This document shows positions 1-7,573 of a stretch of DNA of 9,238 nt, piece by piece. Numbering within the stretch: position 1 is the stretch's first letter; each line of letters starts with the position of its first letter. A program made the position numbers and the translations under genes. The notes under the pieces were generated by a model. The model was given only the letters and a program-made list of their open reading frames with translations, did not search any database and was not told the DNA's origin. This stretch comes from Sandaracinaceae bacterium (GTDB taxonomy: Bacteria; Myxococcota_A; Polyangia; Polyangiales; JAFGIB01), in assembly GCA_017881145.1 (NCBI GenBank), contig JADGRG010000151.1:1-9238 (forward strand), given 5' to 3'.

Positions 1-558
1 CGTGGCGGCGAGGCTCGTCGACCAAGTCAGCGGTGGGATGGGTGTCTTTGGCGCCGGATTCGTCACGCCAGCGCGGATGCGGTTGTGCGCAGCGGTGATG
101 CCCTTGAGCCGACCGGTCTCCGGATCGGCGCCGGTGGTGGTGCCTGCATCGTGCGACACGCCCGCATCCGGCGAACCGGAGCCCGCGCTGCCTCCTGCCG
201 AACCCGCTGATCCCGCCGCAGCGCCGCCAGCGCCAGCGTGACCCTGCGTGCCGGCTACACCTGCGCTGCCTGTGCCACCGCCACCACTGCCAGATGCGCT
301 TCCTGCCGAGCCTGTGCTGGCGCCCTGCCCTGCTGCACCCGATCCCGCAGTCCCCAGCGCCTCGCAAGCGCAAAGCCCGTACGAAAGGCCGTCTGCACTG
401 CAGGTCTGCGTCCCAGGGGTGCCACCTTGGCAAACACACTGGCTCGCCCGACCCGGTATGCAACCTTGGCCGACGCTGACCGCGCCTTTGTCACCGGTGC
501 TGCAGGCCGCTAGACCACAAGCCAACGCGCCCACGAACACCCACAGCGTGCGTCTCAT
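1..558 (-). CDS. Lipoprotein with Cys-rich motif and start of a CAP/SCP domain (3' partial)
   Basis: 186 codons are visible and the frame stays open to the left edge, so the C-terminus is missing. The start at 558 has a GGAGG five bases upstream. Residues 1-19 form a lipoprotein signal peptide with lipobox LAAC (lipidated Cys19). Residues 33-65 hold six Cys spaced C-x7-C-x-C-x9-C-x9-C-x-C, a type seen in exported myxobacterial proteins. Residues about 68-130 are a Gly/Ser/Ala low-complexity linker. From about residue 153 the sequence fits the beginning of a CAP (SCP/PR1-like) domain: an AHNxxR segment at 157-160, then PPLTW at 175-179 followed by SxxLAA. CAP domains are extracellular and functionally diverse, binding lipids or acting on envelope components, so no reaction can be assigned. 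The Cys motif and lipobox are directly visible. The CAP call rests on only about 34 residues and is likely but not certain. Confidence 0.82.
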   Translation of the reverse strand, partial: MRRTLWVFVGALACGLAACSTGDKGAVSVGQGCIPGRASQCVCQGGTPGTQTCSADGLSYGLCACEALGTAGSGAAGQGASTGSAGSASGSGGGGTGSAGVAGTQGHAGAGGAAAGSAGSAGGSAGSGSPDAGVSHDAGTTTGADPETGRLKGITAAHNRIRAGVTNPAPKTPIPPLTWSTSLAAT

Positions 559-586
559 GCGTTCCTCCAAATGACCGTGACTTCAG

Positions 587-615
587 ATTGTCCGCGGCAG
601 CCGGCCGATCTGCAA
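587..615 (-). promoter_or_regulatory. Candidate promoter for the CAP-like lipoprotein gene
   Basis: On the minus strand a TTGCAG (615-610) and a GACAAT (592-587) are separated by exactly 17 bases. They lie about 30 bases upstream of the lipoprotein start. The -35 matches only three of six sigma-70 positions and the -10 four of six, so this is a weak candidate supported mainly by its spacing and location. Confidence 0.28.
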
Positions 616-710
616 GGCCCCAGGGTTACCGAGGATAGGTGCTCGCAGGCCCTCCGGAAGGCTCACACGCGCTACCACCCACGCTTGACGCCGATGACGC
701 ACGCCGGACA

Positions 711-1643
711 ATGGCAAAGATGGGCAGCATTCTCGATCAACTCCCCGACAGCGTCTCAATCTATGAAGTCGGCCCGCGCGACGGTTTGCAGAACGAAGCG
801 TCCACCGTCGGCACGGTGCGCAAGCTGCGGCTGATCGAGGCGCTGATTGAGGCTGGCTGCAAGCGCGTCGAGATCACGAGCTTCGTGTCGCCGCACTGGA
901 TCCCGCAGCTCGCTGACGCCGACAACGTCGCAAGCATGACCCAAGCGCGCGACGGCGTAACGCTCAGCGCGCTCTGTCCAAACGCCAAGGGTCTGGCTCG
1001 GGCCCAGGCTGCTGGCATGCACGAAATTGCGGTGTTTCTGAGCGCGAGCGAAACGCACAACCGTCGCAACATCAACAAGTCGGTCGATGAAGCGGTGGCC
1101 GTGTTCCGCGAGCTGATTCCAGAAGCCCGAGCCCTCGGCATGCGCGTACGCGGCTACGTTTCCACGGTGTGGGGCTGTCCCTACGAAGGCGACGTCGATC
1201 CGCGCCGTGCGCTAGAGCTAGCCAAAACACTGCTCTCGCTCGGCTGCTACGAGATCTCGCTCGGCGACACGCTGGGCGTGGGCACGCCGCGCCAGACCGA
1301 AGAGATCTTGCAGCTGATGCTTTCGGAGTTGCCAGCGAACCAACTCGCCATGCACATGCATGACACGCGTGGCCAAGCGCTGGCCAACGTCCTGGTCGGC
1401 CTCTCGCTCGGCATTCGCACCATCGACGCAGCCATCGCCGGTCTCGGCGGCTGTCCCTACGCGCCGGGTGCGTCGGGCAATCTCGCAACCGAAGATCTTG
1501 TCTACATGCTGCACCACATGGGCATCGCCACGGGCATCGATCCGGAGAAACTCTGGGACGCCGGTCGCGTCGCCGAAGCCATCGTGCGTCACGAGTTACC
1601 TGGAAGAGTGCACCGCGCGGGGCTGCGTTCTCTCAAGGGCTGA
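711..1643 (+). CDS. mvaB: Hydroxymethylglutaryl-CoA lyase
   Basis: 310 residues, close to the usual length of about 300. The enzyme cleaves 3-hydroxy-3-methylglutaryl-CoA to acetoacetate and acetyl-CoA in the cytoplasm, the last step of leucine catabolism. A DRE-TIM barrel is clear. VGPRDGLQNE (20-29) gives Arg23 and Asp24, Glu54 lies in EITSFVSP, His215 and His217 in HMHDTRG are the metal ligands, and GLGGCPYAPGASGN holds catalytic Cys248 and Asn257. All these spacings equal those of the human enzyme (R41, D42, E72, H233, H235, C266, N275). The start is uncertain: ATG 711 lacks a clear Shine-Dalgarno, ATG 720 is three codons on, and GTG 639 has GAGG upstream but would add 24 residues not expected in the family. 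711 is chosen because the conserved domain begins soon after it. No other leucine-degradation gene is adjacent, so it appears to stand alone, divergent from the lipoprotein gene. Confidence 0.95.
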   Translation: MAKMGSILDQLPDSVSIYEVGPRDGLQNEASTVGTVRKLRLIEALIEAGCKRVEITSFVSPHWIPQLADADNVASMTQARDGVTLSALCPNAKGLARAQAAGMHEIAVFLSASETHNRRNINKSVDEAVAVFRELIPEARALGMRVRGYVSTVWGCPYEGDVDPRRALELAKTLLSLGCYEISLGDTLGVGTPRQTEEILQLMLSELPANQLAMHMHDTRGQALANVLVGLSLGIRTIDAAIAGLGGCPYAPGASGNLATEDLVYMLHHMGIATGIDPEKLWDAGRVAEAIVRHELPGRVHRAGLRSLKG

Positions 1644-1710
1644 GCAAGAAGACCCTGCAAAACGGGCCGTTTCTTGCTGCGATATCGCTGCAGGGCCGGT
1701 TTTCCCCGGC
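1643..1710 (+). terminator. Possible hairpin terminator after HMG-CoA lyase
   Basis: Starting at the last base of the stop codon, AGCAAGAA (1643-1650) pairs with TTCTTGCT (1671-1678) around a 20-base loop. A second GC-rich hairpin, GCCGG (1695-1699) with CCGGC (1706-1710), follows. CCCTGCA (1653-1659) could also pair with TGCAGGG (1689-1695), giving alternative folds. No clean T run follows either stem, so this is a structured 3' region more than a proven intrinsic terminator. Confidence 0.33.
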
Positions 1711-1827
1711 GAAGCGTGGCGTCCCTCGATGGGGGCGGTTTTGCGCGATGCGTCGTCAATGCTAGCCTGGCATCCGCTGCGACTAGCCCGACGGGTGCGC
1801 CTCGCAGTGCAGCAAAGCAGGTGATGC

Positions 1828-3000
1828 ATGGTCGCACGCGCCCGGTTCCAGCACAGAACGACTGTCGCAAAGTATCAGATGCGGGGTGCGCAATGCGCAT
1901 GGCGCACATGGCACTGGGCGATGCTCTGCACAGCAAGTCTTCTGGTCGCCGGCAACGCGCAGGCCACGCCGCCCACGGGGAGCGTCGTGGCAACCACCAA
2001 GCCACCTGCAGCGCAGTGGGTGTCGCATGAGGTGCTATCGGGCGAGCGCCTGGCAGAGATCGCAGACCGCTACGCGGTGTCGACCGCCTCGATCGTGCGC
2101 TGGAACAAGCTCGACCCCGCGCAGCCCCACTACCGAGCGGGCCAGAAGCTGCGGGTGCAGACCCGTCTGCCCGCGCGCCAACGCGAGAAAGTTCACTACG
2201 CGGTGCGCACCGGCGATTCGTGGGCGCGCATTGCCGAGCGTTTCCATGTTTCGCAGCGCAAGCTGCAACACGAGTGGAACCACGCCGAGGGACAGCTGCA
2301 GATCGGCCAGGAAGTCCTGGTGTGGGCCGAGCCAACGCCCGAGAGCGACTATGATGGCGACCAGAACGCAACACCGCTGAACGTCGATGACTACGACCAA
2401 GGCGGCGACACCGCCATGCCCAGGATTGGCCTGCCAGGCGTCGCACAGAGCGTCGGTGCACCAGCGCACGGACATCTGGTGGCTGGCGTGCAGATCCCGA
2501 AGAACGACGCGCTTTACAGCATCCGCGATCCAGAGCGCGCCTACGGTTCTAGCCACGCCATCGAAGCGCTGGTGCGTGGCATCGCCTCCTTCCGGCGCGA
2601 GACCCGCTTCGATCGCGAGATCTTGATCGAGGACATGAGCGTGCAGAACGGTGGCCGTTTCGGGCCGCACCATTCGCACCGCACCGGACGCGACGTGGAT
2701 ATCGCGCTGCCCTTCATCGCCGGCAAGATCGCCTACACCGACTGGACCGCGACCTGGCGATTGATGAAGTCGTTCGTCGACACCGGAGAGGTTCGTTACA
2801 TCTTCCTCTCGCGCTCGCGTCAGGTACTGCTCTACAAGGCCGCCAAGCAAGCCGGTGCAAGCTCCGCGGAGCTCGCGACCATCCTGCAGTATCCGCGCAA
2901 AGACCGCACCGCCATCGTGCGTCACGCCCGCGGCCACACCCAGCATATGCATGTGCGCTTCCGCTGCGGCCCGCAGGAAAGCGCCTGCGAAGAAGATTGA
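1828..3000 (+). CDS. Secreted LysM-LysM penicillin-insensitive murein endopeptidase (MepA/M74 family)
   Basis: 390 residues. Exported: a hydrophobic stretch at 31-42 ends in an AQA cleavage site near residue 46. Two LysM peptidoglycan-binding repeats follow at about 66-111 and 122-168, then an acidic linker (170-192), then a MepA-type metallopeptidase domain at about 215-385. Zinc-site motifs match E. coli MepA: His281, His284 and Asp291 in HHSHRTGRDVD (H110, H113 and D120 in MepA), and His373/His375 in HMHVRFRC (H209/H211). Such enzymes cut D-Ala-mDAP cross-links in peptidoglycan and resist penicillin. E. coli MepA has no LysM domains, so the N-terminus is an added targeting module. ATG 1828 has AGG a few bases upstream but gives a long Arg-rich n-region. 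ATG 1879 (Met18) would make a more normal signal peptide but lacks a Shine-Dalgarno. It could serve growth, division or attack on other cells; the sequence does not say which. Confidence 0.92.
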   Translation: MVARARFQHRTTVAKYQMRGAQCAWRTWHWAMLCTASLLVAGNAQATPPTGSVVATTKPPAAQWVSHEVLSGERLAEIADRYAVSTASIVRWNKLDPAQPHYRAGQKLRVQTRLPARQREKVHYAVRTGDSWARIAERFHVSQRKLQHEWNHAEGQLQIGQEVLVWAEPTPESDYDGDQNATPLNVDDYDQGGDTAMPRIGLPGVAQSVGAPAHGHLVAGVQIPKNDALYSIRDPERAYGSSHAIEALVRGIASFRRETRFDREILIEDMSVQNGGRFGPHHSHRTGRDVDIALPFIAGKIAYTDWTATWRLMKSFVDTGEVRYIFLSRSRQVLLYKAAKQAGASSAELATILQYPRKDRTAIVRHARGHTQHMHVRFRCGPQESACEED

Positions 3001-3101
3001 AGCGCTGCTCCGCACTCTGCGGGCGCGCGTGTCGGTGTTCGCAACCCCGTTGCAGGTGCAGAGGCTCCGGCCGGATTTCGCCCGACCTGAGCACGCAACT
3101 T

Positions 3102-3124
3102 TCGCATCGGTCTGACCGATGCGA
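3102..3124. repeat. Perfect 10-bp inverted repeat upstream of the small exported protein
   Basis: TCGCATCGGT (3102-3111) and ACCGATGCGA (3115-3124) are perfect complements around a three-base CTG. The element lies 101 bases after the murein endopeptidase stop and 28 bases before the next start codon. No T run follows on either strand, so a standard intrinsic terminator is not supported. An operator, a 5' leader hairpin or a 3' mRNA-stabilising stem for the upstream gene are all possible. Confidence 0.7.
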
Positions 3125-3152
3125 TGCCAACTCAAGTCAGCGAGGTCATACC

Positions 3153-3530
3153 ATGTGGAATATGTCGCCTTGGCGAACGCACAACACCGGTGCAGAGTGG
3201 CAAGACAAGATGCTCACCAACACCGAGCGGGCGCTTCGCATGTTCTGCGTCGCGAGCATGTTTGCGACGCTGGCTATGGCTCGCGTCGCCCACGCAGCCG
3301 ACCCGTCGGAGTTTCTAACCGAGCTCATAACGCCTGCGGGCTGGGAGGCCCGCACGACACACGGACAGCCGTGCGGCTGGGATCGCGAGCTTCGGGCGAG
3401 CACCGAGCTCGTGACGCCAGAGGGCTGGCACGATCGCGTCACCACTGAACCGAGTTGGAGTGGGTGCATGTGCTCCGAGCTAATCGTGCCCAACGAGTGG
3501 GCGCGAAGAGGGCAGCGTTCTCGACGTTGA
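3153..3530 (+). CDS. Small exported protein with three Trp/Pro motif repeats, function unknown
   Basis: 125 residues, not recognised as any known family. GAGG (3142-3145) sits seven bases before ATG 3153, which fixes the start. A hydrophobic segment at 30-43 followed by AHA (46-48) looks like a signal peptide. Starting at Met20 would make that signal more typical, but no good Shine-Dalgarno precedes it. The mature part carries three copies of one short motif, [ST]-E-L-[IV]-[TV]-P-x-[GE]-W-x-x-R: residues 56-67, 84-95 and 108-119. The copies start 28 and 24 residues apart. Three Cys (74, 105, 107) lie in the spacers, and the C-terminus is Arg-rich. The gene follows a secreted murein endopeptidase and precedes a membrane sensor kinase in the same direction, with an inverted repeat on each side. 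That it is real is supported by the ribosome binding site, the signal peptide and the in-frame repeats. A role as an envelope structural or ligand protein is only a guess. Confidence 0.75.
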   Translation: MWNMSPWRTHNTGAEWQDKMLTNTERALRMFCVASMFATLAMARVAHAADPSEFLTELITPAGWEARTTHGQPCGWDRELRASTELVTPEGWHDRVTTEPSWSGCMCSELIVPNEWARRGQRSRR

Positions 3531-3541
3531 TCGGCGCAGCC

Positions 3542-3559
3542 GCACGGTGCACACCGTGC
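3542..3559. repeat. 8-bp palindromic inverted repeat between the small protein and the sensor kinase
   Basis: GCACGGTG (3542-3549) and CACCGTGC (3552-3559) are perfect complements with two bases between them. The element begins 12 bases after the small protein's stop and lies 82 bases before the kinase start. No T run follows on the plus strand. The near-continuous symmetry fits a dimeric regulator's operator as well as it fits a short hairpin ending the upstream transcript. Confidence 0.6.
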
Positions 3560-3606
3560 ACGCGAGGCATTTGACTGCGCCACTCCAATTCCGCTCGCGG
3601 AATCTC

Positions 3607-3612
3607 TAGAAT
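3607..3612 (+). promoter_or_regulatory. Possible -10 box for the hybrid kinase
   Basis: TAGAAT matches five of six bases of the sigma-70 -10 consensus and would place a transcript start near 3619, about 22 bases before the kinase ATG. There is no good -35 at 16-18 bases. A TTGACT at 3571-3576 is 30 bases away, too far. Weak evidence. Confidence 0.25.
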
Positions 3613-3640
3613 AGCGGGATACGGACCTCGCACCGTACCC

Positions 3641-5470
<1,830 letters not shown>

Positions 5471-5476
5471 GACGCC

Positions 5477-6517
5477 TCAGCGCGCCAGACCAGGTGGCTT
5501 CGGTGGCTGCGCCGAATGCAGGCCGCACTCCTTGCGTGTGGCGTCTTCCCACCACCAGCGACCCTCGCGCTCATGCTGTCCCGGCAGAACCGCACGCGTG
5601 CAGGGCTCGCAACCGATGGAGACGAAGCCACGCTCGTGCAGCTCGTTGTAGGGCACATCGTGAGCACGGATGTACTGCCAAACCTGCGCCGAGCTGTAGC
5701 GCGAAAGCGGATTGAGCTTGGCGAGCACGCCGTTCTTGCCTTCGAAGGATGGGTCGAGCTGCAAGACCGGCACGTCCCCACGCGTGGCCGGGCTCTGATC
5801 CTGGCGCTGGCCGGTCATCCAGGCGTCATAGCCAAAAAGCGCACGCTTGAGCGGCTCCACCTTGCGCACGGCACAGCACTCCTTGTGGCCGTCCTCGTAG
5901 AAACTGAAGAGGCCCTTCTGGCGCACGAAGGCTTGTAGCGCACGTGCCTCCGGGCTCAACACTTCGATCTCGATGCCGTAGTGGCGGCGCACCTTGTCGA
6001 TCAACCGGTAGGTCTCGGGATGCAGACGGCCGGTGTCGAGACAGAAGACCGAAAATGGCAGGCCGGTCTGCGCCGCCATGTCGATGAGCACGATATCCTC
6101 CGCGCCGCTCCAAGCGATTGCGCATTGTCTGCCCCAGCGCGAGAGGGCGAAGCGCACGATCTCAGCTGGCTCGCTTGCGCTGAGCTTCGGGCCGAGCGAG
6201 TCGATCTCGTCCGGCGACAAGGCGGACGCCGACGCCGATGGCTGCAGCGGAGGAGCCAGCTCGCGCAGCAAGCTGAGCGTGCTCACGACCGCTTGCTCGT
6301 CGCCGCGCTCGTCGCGCACCACGAAGAACGGCGCCGCCGCGATACCGAAGCGCTGCCCAAGCTCCATGCCTTCGGAATCGGACTGACCTTCCACCGCCCA
6401 GACGACGCGGTCGATCTTGCCCCACAGGCCACGGCCCCGCAGCAGCTCCTCGGCCTGCACGCACTTGCGGCAGGCTTCACCGTTCTCAAGCTGCTTCTTC
6501 ACCATGGTGACGTGCAT
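5477..6517 (-). CDS. cysH: Assimilatory APS reductase (CysH type) with N-terminal thioredoxin-fold domain
   Basis: 346 residues. Reduces adenylyl sulfate to sulfite in cytoplasmic sulfate assimilation. Residues about 115-335 are the reductase: SGAEDIVL (137-144) for nucleotide binding, LDTGRLHPET (160-169), Cys214-Cys215 and Cys303-x-x-Cys306 for a [4Fe-4S] cluster, and Cys331 in KECGLH as the nucleophile. The Cys spacings (88 and 25) equal those of Pseudomonas aeruginosa APS reductase (C139/C140, C228/C231, C256). The cluster Cys indicate APS, not PAPS, as substrate. Residues 1-90 are unusual: a CRKC redox motif (Cys16, Cys19) and a likely cis-Pro site at Pro63 in AAPFFVV suggest a glutaredoxin/thioredoxin fold, joined by an Ala/Ser/Pro linker (90-100). 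Plant APS reductases carry such a domain at the C-terminus; here it is N-terminal and may supply the electrons. AGG lies five bases before ATG 6517. No other cys gene is adjacent. It converges on the kinase with a six-base gap. Confidence 0.94.
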   Translation of the reverse strand: MHVTMVKKQLENGEACRKCVQAEELLRGRGLWGKIDRVVWAVEGQSDSEGMELGQRFGIAAAPFFVVRDERGDEQAVVSTLSLLRELAPPLQPSASASALSPDEIDSLGPKLSASEPAEIVRFALSRWGRQCAIAWSGAEDIVLIDMAAQTGLPFSVFCLDTGRLHPETYRLIDKVRRHYGIEIEVLSPEARALQAFVRQKGLFSFYEDGHKECCAVRKVEPLKRALFGYDAWMTGQRQDQSPATRGDVPVLQLDPSFEGKNGVLAKLNPLSRYSSAQVWQYIRAHDVPYNELHERGFVSIGCEPCTRAVLPGQHEREGRWWWEDATRKECGLHSAQPPKPPGLAR

Positions 6518-6614
6518 GGAGACCTACTTTGAGCCTGGTATCCGACCAAGCCGCGCTCTGGGTCTAGCAAAGCTGCCGAGGACGGCAAGCCAATTCCTCT
6601 ATTCTTGAGCGGGA

Positions 6615-6649
6615 TTGTCGGGAATCATCGGTCTGGCGATTCCCGGCAA
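6615..6649. repeat. 12-bp inverted repeat in the cysH-fkbM divergent region
   Basis: TTGTCGGGAATC (6615-6626) pairs with GATTCCCGGCAA (6638-6649) over 12 positions, one of them a T/G wobble, around an 11-base loop. It ends 21 bases before the methyltransferase ATG at 6671 and lies about 100 bases upstream of cysH. It could be a leader hairpin or an operator for either gene. No T run follows on either strand. Confidence 0.55.
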
Positions 6650-6670
6650 CCTCCGCTATGCGTTCCGGCT

Positions 6671-7564
6671 ATGCCGAACTCCCCACCCGCCTCGGACTCT
6701 GACCTGAACGAGGATCTGCTCGTCAGCGACGGCGAATATGGCGTTTTCGAGGGGTCGGCGCGCGACCAGGTGGTGATGGCCGAATACCGGACGCTCGGCA
6801 GCTGGGCCAAGGGTTTGGTCTCGCTCCTGGTGGATCGACTCTTCGGCGACGGTCCCGGCACGCTGATCGACGTCGGCGCAAACATCGGCCTGGTTTCGAT
6901 CCCGGTGCTGGAACGAACCGGTTCGGTCGGCATCGCCTTCGAACCCGAGCCGAGCAACTTCGCCCACCTCCAGCGCAACGCTGCACGGCACGGTCTGCGC
7001 GAGCGCATGGAGTGTCGTCCCAGCGCTTGCTACTCCGAACCTGCGCGTTTGCCGCTCTCGCTCTCGCCGACGAACCTCGGCGATCACCGTTTGCTCCTGG
7101 ATGCGAGCACTGAGCACGAGCGCAAGGTGGTCCACGTGAACGCCGAACGGCTGGACGATGCGCTGCGCGGGCGCGAGCTGCCACGTCCCATCGTAATGAA
7201 GGTGGACACGCAGGGCGCAGAGGTGCGGGTCTTCGAGGGCGCCTCCGAGACGCTGCAGCGCGTCGACTACCTGGTGACGGAGTATTGGCGCGAGGGCATC
7301 GTGGCGCATGGCGAAAGCGCGGCTCGCTTCTGGGAGCTGATGCGCCGCTTCCGGTTTGGAGCCGTGCTGCACGTGCTGCCCCTGCCCGAGCCGCTCAACG
7401 GTTCGGATTACGTCTTCGACCAACTCAACTGGCTCATGAAGGATGAGAGCGACCCGGGCTTCTTCGATCTGCTCTTCTCGCGCCACTGGGTGCTGCCCAA
7501 GAGCTCGCCCGAGCACGACCAGCTCAAGGCCACCTGGGAAGCAGAGCTGGCAGCGGGACGATGA
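6671..7564 (+). CDS. FkbM-family SAM-dependent methyltransferase
   Basis: 297 residues, a normal length for the family. A class I methyltransferase fold is visible: motif I DVGANIG (67-73) for SAM binding, FEPEPSN from Phe90 with acidic Glu91 at the end of strand 2, and the FkbM hallmark VDTQGAE (178-184) with Asp179, usually written DVEGAE. FkbM proteins methylate hydroxyl groups of sugars, polyketides or other small molecules; the substrate cannot be told here because no glycosyltransferase or biosynthetic cluster is near. The frame is open back to a TTG at 6605, but that start would translate through the inverted repeat and add 22 residues unlike the family. ATG 6671 is preferred although no Shine-Dalgarno is evident. 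The gene is divergent from cysH and converges on the lytic transglycosylase gene with a nine-base gap and no terminator between them. Confidence 0.88.
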   Translation: MPNSPPASDSDLNEDLLVSDGEYGVFEGSARDQVVMAEYRTLGSWAKGLVSLLVDRLFGDGPGTLIDVGANIGLVSIPVLERTGSVGIAFEPEPSNFAHLQRNAARHGLRERMECRPSACYSEPARLPLSLSPTNLGDHRLLLDASTEHERKVVHVNAERLDDALRGRELPRPIVMKVDTQGAEVRVFEGASETLQRVDYLVTEYWREGIVAHGESAARFWELMRRFRFGAVLHVLPLPEPLNGSDYVFDQLNWLMKDESDPGFFDLLFSRHWVLPKSSPEHDQLKATWEAELAAGR

Positions 7565-7573
7565 GCGACCACC

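Noticed and set aside
70..300. Gly/Ser/Ala coding tract considered as a DNA tandem repeat or CRISPR-like array
   Set aside because: No repeat unit of constant length is kept at the DNA level; it is low-complexity coding sequence for a protein linker.
639..710. GTG start at 639 for the HMG-CoA lyase, with GAGG upstream
   Set aside because: The 24 extra residues show no similarity to the family N-terminus, and the conserved barrel begins shortly after ATG 711. Kept as an alternative only.
1589..2461. Long minus-strand open frame of 290 codons
   Set aside because: It is Arg/Ala/Ser-rich, lies largely opposite the murein endopeptidase and HMG-CoA lyase, and shows no motif. Typical of a shadow frame in high-GC DNA.
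2035..3135. Minus-strand open frame of 366 codons opposite the murein endopeptidase
   Set aside because: The plus-strand frame carries two LysM domains and a full zinc site; the opposite frame has no recognisable domain.
3571..3612. TTGACT and TAGAAT read as a complete sigma-70 promoter
   Set aside because: The spacer is 30 bases, far from 16-18. Only the -10-like box is listed, at low confidence.
5471..5476. Terminator between the convergent kinase and cysH genes
   Set aside because: Only six bases separate the stops and no hairpin with a T run is evident, so termination must occur inside the opposing genes or by Rho.
6605..6670. TTG start at 6605 for the FkbM methyltransferase
   Set aside because: It would run through the inverted repeat at 6615-6649 and gives an atypical N-terminus; ATG 6671 fits the usual length.
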